Part shown: positions 31,621-41,561 of the stretch, piece after piece
How the letters are laid out: every line of letters starts with the position of its first letter
Numbering within the stretch: the stretch's first letter is position 1
Origin: an uncultured Rubripirellula sp.
GTDB lineage: Bacteria; Planctomycetota; Planctomycetia; Pirellulales; Pirellulaceae
Reading direction: 5' to 3'
DNA: 64,000 nucleotides
Assembly (NCBI GenBank): GCA_938045805.1
Contig: CALIBL010000006.1
Coordinates: forward strand, 1 to 64,000
Position numbers and translations under genes: made by a program
Notes under the pieces: model-generated
What the model was told of the DNA's origin: nothing
Seen by the model: only the letters and a program-made list of their open reading frames with translations
The model's database searches: none

Positions 31621-32400
31621 CTAAGCAAACCATGTTGCGATTTCTTGGAGGCCCTCGAGAGGATCGTCAACTGGCCAATATTCCAACCCAACATATCCGT
31701 CATAGTCGGTCTCTTGAATGGCCTGAAAAATCTGGCGATAGTTCAGTTCGCCCCGAGTCAGCTCATGCCGCCCAGGGTTTCCCGCCGCATGAAAGTGCCC
31801 GATTTTATCGATATTGTTAACAAGATTATGAATCACATTCCCCTCGCTCACCTGTTGGTGGTAGATATCAAACACTACCTTCACTCGCGCGGATCCCACC
31901 GCTTCAACAATTTCGAAAGCCTCGGAACTCTCGACCAAGTAATACCCAGGGTGATTCACTAATAGGTTTAACGGCTCGATCACAAGCGTAACGTTCGCCT
32001 CCTCAAGGAGCGGAGCCGCTGCTCGCAGGCCATCCACCAAACTGGTGTGCTGTGATGCACGAGATCGATCAGGCAATTCATCACCCACTTGGGAAATGAT
32101 CGTTTTACAGTCAATCCTCTCCGCCGCTTCGATTGACTGCTTGAGACCTTCGAGGTATTCCGCACGTCGAGACGCATCGGTCAGGCTCACAAAATGAGTA
32201 CAACAAGCAGAAACTTCGAGCCCCGCACTCTGCTTAGACTGCACGAGGTTCGCGAGATCACGATCCCACCATCCCCAAAACTCGAACGCTCCGATCCCGA
32301 CTTCCTTGACTGCCTTAATCGCTTGCGAATCATCCATTTTTTCAAGAACGGCATCGATACAGACCGACGGTCGAAGATTTCCCATGATGGCCTCGAACAT
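31621..32400 (-). CDS. hyi: Hydroxypyruvate isomerase (TIM-barrel)
   Basis: GAFEFWGWWDRDL; VIEPLNLLVNHPGYYLVESSEAFEIV; VVFDIYHQQVSEGNV; HFHAAGNPGRHELTRGELNYRQIFQAI. Confidence 0.85.
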   Translation of the reverse strand: MFEAIMGNLRPSVCIDAVLEKMDDSQAIKAVKEVGIGAFEFWGWWDRDLANLVQSKQSAGLEVSACCTHFVSLTDASRRAEYLEGLKQSIEAAERIDCKTIISQVGDELPDRSRASQHTSLVDGLRAAAPLLEEANVTLVIEPLNLLVNHPGYYLVESSEAFEIVEAVGSARVKVVFDIYHQQVSEGNVIHNLVNNIDKIGHFHAAGNPGRHELTRGELNYRQIFQAIQETDYDGYVGLEYWPVDDPLEGLQEIATWFA

Positions 32401-32737
32401 TTACCTTCGTGTAAGACAGTGTTGAATCAGCCAATGACAACACCAGATCAATGACCAAATACAGGTACGTGCAGAGGATACCGGAAGAAAGCAGGGAGTA
32501 CGATGTCTCTGCGTGCGTCAAGACGTGGCGAGCATGAGAAAATCGAAGCTGAAGCGGGATGCGATGGGGTAAACTTCGTCGCAGTTGAACGCTGCACCCT
32601 CGCAAAACATACGACAAACCCACTAAAATCGTTGGGCGGTGCAGCCTCCAACATCCTTTCATCGCTAGAAAGTTCTAACAGATCTTAACCCGCAGAGATT
32701 CCTTCTCCGCCCCATCACTCACACATGACTCGCAACC

Positions 32738-34159
32738 ATGATCTCAAGCCTCTTATACAAAAACCCAGTGATCAAAAACCCAGTGATGTCGATGCTCTGC
32801 AATCGATCCACACGACACCTTGCCATCGCACTGTTATTCCTTTCGCTAGGCCATGGCCTCAAAGCCCAAGAATCAGAATCACCAAGTGAGCCCCCGGTAG
32901 CGTTCAAGGTAACCGGGACCGTTGAAGGGGTGAAGCAAACGGAAATTAAAGCGGAAACCAAGCAGCAAACCTCACTAAAAATCGAAAGCATCGTGCCGCA
33001 TGGGGCAAGCGTTTCGGAAGGAGATGTTCTCGTTTCCTTCGAAAGAGATGAGCTAGAAAAAAAAATAAGGCTATCCGAGCAGGATCTTCGATTGGCCGAA
33101 ATCGCCTTTGAGGGTGATTTATTCAGTCATCGCCAAGCTGAAATCACTGCGGAACTCGATCGAAAGGTGGCAGAAAGAGACTGGCAAGCCGCCGAGCAGA
33201 CGTTTGCGAACTACATGGACGTCGACCGTGAGCGTTCCATCGAATCGGCCGACTTCAGCCTGAAACAGTCACTCGCGACTCTGATGAATGCCAAAGAGGA
33301 ATTAAAGCAATTGCAGCAAATGTACAGTGAGGATGACTTGACCGAGGAATCCGAAGAAATCGTTCTCAAACGTGCAAAACAAGCTGTAGAGTCAGCTGAA
33401 TTCCGACACACCTCGGCCGAGATTCAGGCGAAACGCTCAAAAGAACAAGAGATTCCTCGAACCACGGAAAAGCAAAAGGACACCTTTGAGCGCGCCAAGC
33501 TTACACACGAGAAAGCAATCAGAAATCTCAATGACGAAAAAGAAAAGCGTCGAATCGATCTGGATAAAAAAGAGGTAGCACTCAGAGAACAGAGGGAAAA
33601 GCACGAAGAACTTGTACAAGATCTTGAACGTCTTGAAATCAAAGCCAAACATTCGGGTCTGGTTGTCTACGGTGAACTCCAAAGAGGAAAACTAGCCGAT
33701 AAACCGCCGCAGCATCGCGCCGGCAGTTCCGTCAATGGCGACCAAACGATCCTAACGATAATCGACCCATCAGCTTTGCAGATTCGAACCACCATCCCCG
33801 AGGCTAACGTTCATCGCGTGAATGCAGAGGATCAATGCACAGCAATTTTCACCGCGATCCCGGATCAATCCATCGAAGCAATCGTCGCTTCAGTCGATAG
33901 CGTTCCGTTCGCGTCCACCCAATACGATTGTGTGATCACCATTCCTGCTGGTGCGTTAACGAAGTTACTCCGGCCGCTGATGACTGCAGAGGTAGAATTC
34001 ACCGAACAGCCCAAGCTGATCGCCATGCCTGCGAAAAAGAAATCGCAGCCGGTGAGACTGAAAAGAGAGATCGCGACTCCAAAAATCAAATCGGTTCCGC
34101 AGGTACCAGTAGCAGAGAACGTGAATCCAATTGAAGCGAAGCAGGCCGACTCAGAGTGA
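32738..34159 (+). CDS. Secreted HlyD/RND-adaptor-like coiled-coil protein
   Basis: VTGTVEGVKQTEIKAETKQQTSLKIESIVPHGASVSEGDVLVSFERDELEKK, long coiled-coil hairpin, then IKAKHSGLVVYGELQRGK. Likely start at 32786 (MSMLCNRSTRHLAIALLFLSLGHGLKA). Confidence 0.7.
   Translation: MISSLLYKNPVIKNPVMSMLCNRSTRHLAIALLFLSLGHGLKAQESESPSEPPVAFKVTGTVEGVKQTEIKAETKQQTSLKIESIVPHGASVSEGDVLVSFERDELEKKIRLSEQDLRLAEIAFEGDLFSHRQAEITAELDRKVAERDWQAAEQTFANYMDVDRERSIESADFSLKQSLATLMNAKEELKQLQQMYSEDDLTEESEEIVLKRAKQAVESAEFRHTSAEIQAKRSKEQEIPRTTEKQKDTFERAKLTHEKAIRNLNDEKEKRRIDLDKKEVALREQREKHEELVQDLERLEIKAKHSGLVVYGELQRGKLADKPPQHRAGSSVNGDQTILTIIDPSALQIRTTIPEANVHRVNAEDQCTAIFTAIPDQSIEAIVASVDSVPFASTQYDCVITIPAGALTKLLRPLMTAEVEFTEQPKLIAMPAKKKSQPVRLKREIATPKIKSVPQVPVAENVNPIEAKQADSE
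32758..32787 (+). repeat. Perfect tandem duplication of 15 bp (CAAAAACCCAGTGAT x2)
   Basis: Read directly: cAAAAACCCAGTGATcAAAAACCCAGTGATg. Confidence 0.85.
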
Positions 34160-34225
34160 TCTCGTATCGTTCAGATCTGTCTCTAGTAAGATTTGGAATT
34201 CCGAGGAATTGTTAAGCTCATCACC

Positions 34226-35677
34226 ATGAATGAATCCCCTAACCACTCTACGGATCGCGATGAATCTGCGAATCGCTGTGATGGTACTGCGATGATTGAT
34301 TGCACACTCCGCAGCCGTACTCGTATTACCCTTGAAGTTAGGATTCCAGAGTGTGGCTCCGCCCGTTTCATCGAACCAAAAGGGTTAAATACTGGACGTT
34401 TCTTGCTTCTCTGGCTGTGGGGCTTCTCGGTGGTTCTTGCACCGCTACTCGTTCCCTCGACCATTCATGCCGACGAGAACGATCCAAATCAGTCGGTTGA
34501 TCATTCTGCAGAAAAACAGTCCTCGATACTTGAAGATCCCATCGATTTCTCGAACCCTCCGACACTGCCAGATTTGGAACCTCTTGATCGAGACCGACTC
34601 GAGTCGGCTATCCAAAACGGAATTCTGTATCTCGTTGCCAAACAGAACAGTAACGGCTCTTGGGGCTCGCCGACCAGAACCAAAAGCCTAAACATCTACG
34701 CACCCGTCCCGGGGGCACATCATGCATTCCGAGCAGCCACGACGGCGTTGGCTATCTCGGCTCTGATCGAATCTGGGTCAGTACAGCCGTCGGTCACCGA
34801 GTCCATCGATAAAGCTGAGCAATGGTTGTTCGAGCATATCGAGCAGCTCCGCAGGGCTTCCGGTGATGCCATCTACAACGTGTGGGGGCATGGTTACGCA
34901 ATCCAAGCTCTGGTCAGAATGCACGGGAGGATCCCGAATGATGAGGCGAGGCAGGAACGAATTGCTGCGTTGATTCGTGGGCAATTTGAAAAGCTCGAGC
35001 GTTACGAATCGGTTGATGGTGGGTGGGGTTACTATGATTTTCGGTATCAGGCTAACCAACCGACTTCCAGTTCGATCAGTTTTGTCAACGGTGCGATCCT
35101 GGTCGCTTTGAAAGAGGCGGAGTCGATCGGCATCACACCGCCCAGTCGCATGACACAGCGTGCGATCGCTGCACTACAGAGGCAAAAAAAACCTGACTTC
35201 AGCTACCTTTATGGCGAATACCTACAGTACCGACCGATGCGGGGAATCAATCGTCCCGGCGGTAGCCTCGGTCGGTCACAATGCTGCAACATCGCGCTTC
35301 AACTTTGGGGAGATCAGAGCGTCACGCAAAACGTTTTAACCAATTGGCTTTATCGTCTTTATGTGCGAAATGGTTGGCTAGATATCGGTCGAAAACGCCC
35401 TGTCCCGCACGAAGCTTGGATGCAGGTCGCTGGTTACTTCTACTACTTTGGACATTACTACGCCGCTCTTTGTATTGACGCGATCCCTTCGCAAGATCGA
35501 CTTCCTTATCAAACCATGCTCAGTGAGCTGCTACTTGACCGTCAGGAGAAAGATGGCTCGTGGTGGGATTATCCGCTCTATGATTACCATCAACCCTACG
35601 GCACGTCCTTCGCTCTCATGACCCTTTATCGCTGCCGGCCAACCCGAGAAGATAGCCAAGAGACGCGTAACAATTGA
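34226..35677 (+). CDS. Prenyltransferase/squalene-oxidase-repeat (terpene-cyclase-like) protein
   Basis: NGILYLVAKQNSNGSWGSP; SVDGGWGYYDF; DRQEKDGSWWDYPLYDYHQPYGTSFALMTLYR (QW-like repeats). Confidence 0.7.
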   Translation: MNESPNHSTDRDESANRCDGTAMIDCTLRSRTRITLEVRIPECGSARFIEPKGLNTGRFLLLWLWGFSVVLAPLLVPSTIHADENDPNQSVDHSAEKQSSILEDPIDFSNPPTLPDLEPLDRDRLESAIQNGILYLVAKQNSNGSWGSPTRTKSLNIYAPVPGAHHAFRAATTALAISALIESGSVQPSVTESIDKAEQWLFEHIEQLRRASGDAIYNVWGHGYAIQALVRMHGRIPNDEARQERIAALIRGQFEKLERYESVDGGWGYYDFRYQANQPTSSSISFVNGAILVALKEAESIGITPPSRMTQRAIAALQRQKKPDFSYLYGEYLQYRPMRGINRPGGSLGRSQCCNIALQLWGDQSVTQNVLTNWLYRLYVRNGWLDIGRKRPVPHEAWMQVAGYFYYFGHYYAALCIDAIPSQDRLPYQTMLSELLLDRQEKDGSWWDYPLYDYHQPYGTSFALMTLYRCRPTREDSQETRNN

Positions 35678-35930
35678 TGTCTACGTCTCCATTCAGCTGA
35701 GTTGGACCTCGCCTGCGGTAATCTGATTACGTCCACGAACAAATCTATTCCCCATCATTCGCGTCACTTCTTCCCGACTCGCTTGATTCGACCCAGCCAG
35801 ACCTGCAATGATGAGGGCTGAGTCAAAGAGGACAAACTCGCACGACGGCGTTGACGAATACCCAACGGCATATCCGACAGCCATCGCGGCCTGATCATTT
35901 ATCAGAAAACAATCATTTCAGAGGAAAGCA

Positions 35931-36716
35931 ATGACCGACGAATCGACGAACCAAGCGGAATCAATCGACTCGGCACCATCCGAGGGAAGCGTTCCAAGAA
36001 ATGATCAGGGGAAAACGGTCAAGGCAGACCCATTACCCAAGCGTGTGCTGTTGGTTCCCTTTCCGAAATTCGTCTTCATGTACCCGACGCTAATCATCTC
36101 TTTCATCGCCGCGCTCGTCCTTCAGATTGCTGGGAGACAGAGTGTTTCGCCGGACGACACGCTGTCAGTGGTGATGACCGGCCTTTTCTTTATCGTACTC
36201 ATGATCAACACCTTCATCCTTGTGTTTGATTTTCCTCGCGCAACCTCCCTCACACTCATCGCTGTTTGCGTCTCACTGGTACTCGGTTCATGGATTGCCA
36301 TCCTTGCCAAGCCAAGCCTCCTTCCGGCAATTGGTAGCCTTCTCACCACGGTGCGACCGGTAGCCAACGCTTCCTTCTTCATTTGCATCACCCTTGGCAT
36401 GATGCTTCTTTATGGAGCCATCATGATCAAGGTTCGCTTTGATTATTGGGAGCTTTCCAACAACGAACTCCTTCATCACCATGGATTCCTGAGTGACCTA
36501 AAACGCTACCCCGCCCCAAATCTGCGTGTCGACAAGGAGATCAATGACGTGTTCGAGTACATGTTGCTCGGTGCAGGACGTCTGATCCTTCATCCTGCCA
36601 CCGAAAAACGCGCAATCGTTCTCGACAATATTTTGCACGTGAGCCAAAAAGAGAAGCAACTAACTCGTATGCTGGGCTCAATCAAAGTCCAGATCAATCC
36701 GAATTCATCCGAGTAA
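35931..36716 (+). CDS. Hypothetical four-TM membrane protein with C-terminal bPH-like domain
   Basis: Hydrophobic segments, then YWELSNNELLHHHGFLSDLKRYPAPNLRVDKEINDVFEYMLLGAGRLILHPAT. Confidence 0.6.
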   Translation: MTDESTNQAESIDSAPSEGSVPRNDQGKTVKADPLPKRVLLVPFPKFVFMYPTLIISFIAALVLQIAGRQSVSPDDTLSVVMTGLFFIVLMINTFILVFDFPRATSLTLIAVCVSLVLGSWIAILAKPSLLPAIGSLLTTVRPVANASFFICITLGMMLLYGAIMIKVRFDYWELSNNELLHHHGFLSDLKRYPAPNLRVDKEINDVFEYMLLGAGRLILHPATEKRAIVLDNILHVSQKEKQLTRMLGSIKVQINPNSSE

Positions 36717-36812
36717 AATAAACACGCTCTTGTGATAACACCAAACCCGCAAACATTGAGTGCATCGATCGGATGGACTTTGGGAAGGTAAGGGGCCGGC
36801 TAGCTGTCCGGC

Positions 36813-38093
36813 TTAGACGTACGGTATCACGTACGGTCCTTCTGGGATGACGGCAAGCGATGGCTCGGGGTGTCTATGCAAACTCGCCTCAACCGCGGCC
36901 TGTAAATCAGTCACGCAGTGAATACCGGTAAGCCTCTTTTCAACTTCCGATAAACCTTCGGTAAAAAGTTGGACTTGGCCGTGCTTCATCGGAGCCAATT
37001 GCTTCTGCGTTTGCCACTCATCGATCGAAGCGAGGGGTTTCTCCAATAACTGTGAAAGAAACTGATCCGCCCCGAGATGAACGAGTCGCTCTTGGGCTTC
37101 GCGGAATGGAACCGATCCAAAGCCTTCGCTGCAAGCCGATGCGATAATTAAGTCTCCACCCGGCTCAAGGATCCCCATCGCTCCCACCATTCCTTTGATG
37201 GTCTGGTAGTACGTTCGATCAAGCGGATAGCCCGCAGCACTGGTCAGGACAGTGGAGAAACGCCGTCCTACACCCACTTCACACTCAGCTCTCACCTGCT
37301 CAACCATTACCTGGTGGCTCTCCAACACCTCTCCAAAATTAACCTTGGTTAGCCGTCGATTCTCATCGATAACGGTATTGAGGGCGAAGACCTCACCGAG
37401 CATCTTGATAATTTCAAGCTGCTCTTCATGGAGAGGATTGCCAACAAAATTGCAGTTGGCAGCATTGGGATCCGCCATGAACCTCGCACTGTGAAAGGTT
37501 CGTATGGTTTCACTATGAGCGACACCGGGAGCGATAACTTTTCGACCACCTGAGTAACCGGCCATAAAATGTGGTTCTACCAGCCCGGTGACAATCTTTA
37601 AGTCAGATTCGACTAACTGACGATTGAGCCGAACCGGCGTAGCGCGAGTCGGCGTGTGGCCTAGTGAGACATGATTTTGGTCATCCGTCGCATCGTGGTT
37701 TTCAATCCGAACGTTCTGAAGTACCCACGAATCGCCAATCAATTCCTCCAACTCTTCTCCAACATTCGGACGATGCAGGCCGGTGGCAACCAATATTCGG
37801 ATGTGCTCTAAGGCAATCCCACCCGAATTCAATGCTTCAATCAGCGGACGCAGGAAAAGTTGATTGGGCACGGGGCGTGTGATGTCGCATACGACAATGC
37901 ATGCACTAGAGGCCTCAGACACCGCTCTCTGAAACCGGCTCTCAGCCAATGCCCGCCGCAGACACTGATTAACGGCTCCCGAGGGATCCCTAATCGGAGT
38001 CACAACCGGCTTCCGAATCACCTCGAAGGGAACGTTCGCTGGCACCTCGACCGAGACAAACCCGCGACCGTAGAGGACCTTTACCGCGTTCAA
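36813..38093 (-). CDS. larA: LarA-like nickel-pincer lactate racemase family protein (DUF2088)
   Basis: ATGLHRPN; VTGLVEPHFMAGYSGGRKVIAPGVAH (catalytic H/K/H region). Confidence 0.85.
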   Translation of the reverse strand: MNAVKVLYGRGFVSVEVPANVPFEVIRKPVVTPIRDPSGAVNQCLRRALAESRFQRAVSEASSACIVVCDITRPVPNQLFLRPLIEALNSGGIALEHIRILVATGLHRPNVGEELEELIGDSWVLQNVRIENHDATDDQNHVSLGHTPTRATPVRLNRQLVESDLKIVTGLVEPHFMAGYSGGRKVIAPGVAHSETIRTFHSARFMADPNAANCNFVGNPLHEEQLEIIKMLGEVFALNTVIDENRRLTKVNFGEVLESHQVMVEQVRAECEVGVGRRFSTVLTSAAGYPLDRTYYQTIKGMVGAMGILEPGGDLIIASACSEGFGSVPFREAQERLVHLGADQFLSQLLEKPLASIDEWQTQKQLAPMKHGQVQLFTEGLSEVEKRLTGIHCVTDLQAAVEASLHRHPEPSLAVIPEGPYVIPYV

Positions 38094-38292
38094 TTAACAC
38101 TCCTGAAACAGACCGGTGGAAGCGGCAAAACCCCATTTTAACATATCCCCGACCCTGCACTTTGGATCGCCCACACGCTGTTCCTCGAAAGATGAATCTT
38201 GGGGATCCGACGCACTACACGAGCAGAATTCTGGTGACGGGCCTACCCTCTGGAGTACCTAAGGCAAATCGGACTCTACCAGTGTCACCCCC

Positions 38293-38331
38293 CCGAGAAA
38301 CGTTAAAAACGTTCAGCCGTTGTTTTCTCGG
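38293..38331 (+). other. Hairpin in the divergent larA/DUF1080 spacer
   Basis: CCGAGAAA-N23-TTTCTCGG 8-bp perfect stem, with an AACGTT-aa-AACGTT-like repeat inside. Confidence 0.5.
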
Positions 38332-38417
38332 ATGTAACTGTTGCCGTCACATCTGCCGTGCGTAATACTCTCACTTTCCAACATTAGCACTACTTACGCC
38401 TTTTCAGGTGAGAAAAG

Positions 38418-40301
38418 ATGAAATACATATCTTTGGCTTTGGCACTCGCTCTAGCGGCAACGGCCTCGGCCGAGCCAGCAGTCAATACGTTAACTGAATC
38501 CGAGAAACGAAGTGGTTGGGAACTGTTGTTTGATGGTTCCTCAACGGATCAGTGGAGAAACTACCGCAAAGACAATCTTTCCGACGGATGGCAAGTCATC
38601 GACGGTGCGCTCACGAGAGTCGCTAAGGGTGCCGGGGATATTGTTACCAAAAAGCAATATGATGCCTTTGAATTGTCACTCGAGTACCAGATTAGTAAGG
38701 CTGGAAACAGCGGTGTGATGTTCCATGTGCAGGAAAACAGCAACGCGCCTTGGCACACGGGTCCTGAAATCCAAGTGCAAGACAATGTCGATGGGCATGA
38801 TCCGCAGAAAGCGGGCTGGCTATATCAACTCTATCAACCGGGTCGTGACCAACAGGGCGAAGTAATTGATGCGACTCGCCCCGCCGGTGAATGGAACCAA
38901 CTCTACATCCGAATCAATGGCGATGATTGTGAAGTGTGCATGAACGGAGTCCGGTACTACCACTTCAAGCTTGGCAATAATGATTGGAAACAAAAAGTTT
39001 CCGCAAGCAAGTTCACCAAATTTGAGAATTTCGGAAGCACAGGTTCCGGTCATATCTGCTTACAAGATCACGGTAACAAAGTCGCTTACCGAAATATCAA
39101 GGTCCGTGAATTCAACGACGATGGTTCTGTCCCGCAGCCGATTGATGGAAAACTCGACCTAACAGCCGATGTTGCTTTCCCCAGCCTCCAATGGGATCAG
39201 TGGGAACCGGTTAATGACGCCGGCCAACTCAGAGCGTTAAGGCTCATGGAACTGACTGCCGCACGCGATGGCACCAACCGGCTTTTCGCCGCTTCACAAT
39301 TTGGCGCGATCTGGTGCTTTGAGAACCGAGAGGATGTAAAGGATTCACATTTGGTCTTGGATCTTCGCGAACAAGTCAAAGATTGGAAAAGCCGCGGTGC
39401 AAATGAGCAGGGCTTGCTCGGTCTCGCATTGCATCCTGAATTTAAAAAGAACGGGCACCTGTTCGTCTACTACTCACACCCAACCGAGCCTAAATCGGTC
39501 GTGGCGAGATACACCATTTCTAAGGACAATCCCAATCAGGTCGACCCGACATCGGCCAAAGTCATCATGGAAATCGATCAGCCATTCCAAAATCACAATG
39601 GTGGCGTGATCGAGTTTGGCCCTGATGGTTACCTCTATATCGCTTTGGGAGATGGAGGATTCCGCAACGATCCCACCGCCAGCGGGCAGGATCTCAATAG
39701 TCTCTTGGGATCCATTTTACGAATCGACATCGATTTTTCTAACGATCATCACGCATACGGAATCCCCTCGGATAACCCCTTTGTCAATCACAAGGGAGCG
39801 AGACCGGAAATCTACGCCTTCGGACTTCGCAACCCTTGGAGAATGGCATTCGACTCACAGTCAGGTCGCCTTTGGGTCGGTGATGTCGGACAGGAACTAT
39901 GGGAAGAAGTTAACGTGATCACAAAAGGCGGGAACTATGGCTGGAGTACTCGTGAAGGTAGCCATCCATTCGGAAATCGACCGGTCGTTGAAGGACTCAG
40001 TGCACCGATTGAACCCGTTTTTGAATACGATCACCGAATCGGAAAGTCAATCACCGGTGGACGCGTTTATCAGAGTGACCGCGTCAGCGAGTTGACCGGT
40101 AAGTATCTCTACGCGGACTACGTGACGGGCAAGATCTGGGCTCTATCGTACGATGCCGATGCTGGCAAAGCGACTCGCAACGAACAGGTGATTCCGGACA
40201 GCATTCCTGTGGTGGCATTTGGCGAAGATCACAATGGCGAAGTGTTCTACCTCACCGAGAGCTCCAGAGGCCAGTGCATCTACCGATTCAACAACAAGTA
40301 G
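38418..40301 (+). CDS. DUF1080 (concanavalin-like) fused to PQQ-dependent sugar dehydrogenase (GSDH) beta-propeller
   Basis: N-terminal SGWELLFDGSSTDQWRNYRKDNLSDGWQVIDGAL...; C-terminal EQGLLGLALHPEFKKNGHLFVYYS...NHNGGVIEFGPDGYLYIALGDGG...GLRNPWRMAFD. Confidence 0.88.
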   Translation: MKYISLALALALAATASAEPAVNTLTESEKRSGWELLFDGSSTDQWRNYRKDNLSDGWQVIDGALTRVAKGAGDIVTKKQYDAFELSLEYQISKAGNSGVMFHVQENSNAPWHTGPEIQVQDNVDGHDPQKAGWLYQLYQPGRDQQGEVIDATRPAGEWNQLYIRINGDDCEVCMNGVRYYHFKLGNNDWKQKVSASKFTKFENFGSTGSGHICLQDHGNKVAYRNIKVREFNDDGSVPQPIDGKLDLTADVAFPSLQWDQWEPVNDAGQLRALRLMELTAARDGTNRLFAASQFGAIWCFENREDVKDSHLVLDLREQVKDWKSRGANEQGLLGLALHPEFKKNGHLFVYYSHPTEPKSVVARYTISKDNPNQVDPTSAKVIMEIDQPFQNHNGGVIEFGPDGYLYIALGDGGFRNDPTASGQDLNSLLGSILRIDIDFSNDHHAYGIPSDNPFVNHKGARPEIYAFGLRNPWRMAFDSQSGRLWVGDVGQELWEEVNVITKGGNYGWSTREGSHPFGNRPVVEGLSAPIEPVFEYDHRIGKSITGGRVYQSDRVSELTGKYLYADYVTGKIWALSYDADAGKATRNEQVIPDSIPVVAFGEDHNGEVFYLTESSRGQCIYRFNNK

Positions 40302-40401
40302 CTGACTGAAGCCGAGTCGTGGCCCCAGACGTGTCAGTGCATTGCAACCGCTTTGACCCATCTATTGATTCACTCAGAAGATCGCGACCGTTAACCAGAT
40401 C

Positions 40402-40445
40402 AAGACGCTGGTGGCATGTAAAAGTGTCGCCGGCGTCTTTTTTTA
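40402..40445 (+). terminator. Rho-independent terminator
   Basis: AAGACGCTGG-N-CCGGCGTCTT stem followed by Ts. Confidence 0.8.
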
Positions 40446-40521
40446 GAAAGTATGTCTTGGCATTGACCATCCAGTCACTGGTAGCATTTTCCCGACGCCT
40501 AACCTACCTACCAAGCCGCAC

Positions 40522-41553
40522 ATGATGAAATCCGCAGGACTACCGTTCGTGTCGTACCTTCAAGCTTTCTTTATTCTTATCCTTTACCTATCAGTCACGG
40601 CAACGGCTGAAGACACACAAAGCGAAACGAGTATTCGTCCGCTCAGCAGTGTGGTCGCTCCGATCACTGAACCGCCATGTTCCTATTGTTCCACACAACA
40701 CTTGAAGGACCTCATTAACGGTCAAGACCGAGTGATTGCATGGTTGCGGGCCTCACACAACGGGGGTGCGTTTCCCATTCGTCATTTCTTGTCTGGGCCT
40801 CGAGTCGTTAATGACACGTACGGCCTGTTCTTTTACGACCCCGATGGCGGTTACGTCTCCGCCTACAGAAAAGACTATGGCTATCAATTTCACGGATGGC
40901 GAAACGGCGTCATGGTGGTTCGACACACCGACGGCACCCTATGGTCCGCACTGACGGGAACCGCCATCGAAGGACCTCGTAAGGGGCAATCACTACAGCG
41001 TATTCCAAGCCTCGTCACCAACTGGAATTATTGGTTGATGCTCCATCCAGAATCGACCACCTACGATCTGTTTGATGGCAAGACCTACAAAACGACTCCG
41101 CTGCCAACAACTAGCAGTAGTGAGTCTCTCGCGTCCAGATCGACGTCCGATCCGAGGTTGGACGCCGACACTTTAGTTTTAGGTCTCGAATCAGGAAAAA
41201 CAAAAGTCGCTGTAACGCTTCCCATCGAAAAACCACGCGCGTGCTACCAAGTTGAGTTGGATGGAGAAAAAACAGCCGTTTTCTGGTATGCCGCTACACA
41301 GTCGGCGGTCGCCTTCAATCGACGTGTGGGCGATCAGACTCTCAACTTCTATGCAGATGAAATCTCGCCTGAGTCCGCTCCATTCAAAGATCGTGAAACA
41401 GGTACTCGATGGTCACTAGCGGGTCGAGGAATTGACGGTCCCCTGCGTGGCATTGAATTAGATTGGACCCCAAGTATCCAATGCCGCTGGCACGCGTGGT
41501 CCAGTGAGTACCCAGGAACCACCATCTTCGATCCATCAGAATCATCCAACTAG
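40522..41553 (+). CDS. DUF3179 domain protein (secreted)
   Basis: GRNGVMVVRHTDGTLWSALTGTAIEGP-type core, LQRIPSLVTNWNYWLMLHPESTTY; N-terminal signal. Confidence 0.75.
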   Translation: MMKSAGLPFVSYLQAFFILILYLSVTATAEDTQSETSIRPLSSVVAPITEPPCSYCSTQHLKDLINGQDRVIAWLRASHNGGAFPIRHFLSGPRVVNDTYGLFFYDPDGGYVSAYRKDYGYQFHGWRNGVMVVRHTDGTLWSALTGTAIEGPRKGQSLQRIPSLVTNWNYWLMLHPESTTYDLFDGKTYKTTPLPTTSSSESLASRSTSDPRLDADTLVLGLESGKTKVAVTLPIEKPRACYQVELDGEKTAVFWYAATQSAVAFNRRVGDQTLNFYADEISPESAPFKDRETGTRWSLAGRGIDGPLRGIELDWTPSIQCRWHAWSSEYPGTTIFDPSESSN

Positions 41554-41561
41554 CTTCGGCA

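Noticed and set aside
32503-32688. Small ORFs on both strands in the hyi/adaptor spacer
   Set aside because: Mutually overlapping, with no recognisable domain. Likely chance ORFs in a promoter region.
35693-35884. 63-aa reverse ORF between the terpene-cyclase-like and membrane genes
   Set aside because: Plausible composition but no supporting motif or ribosome-binding context that I could see.
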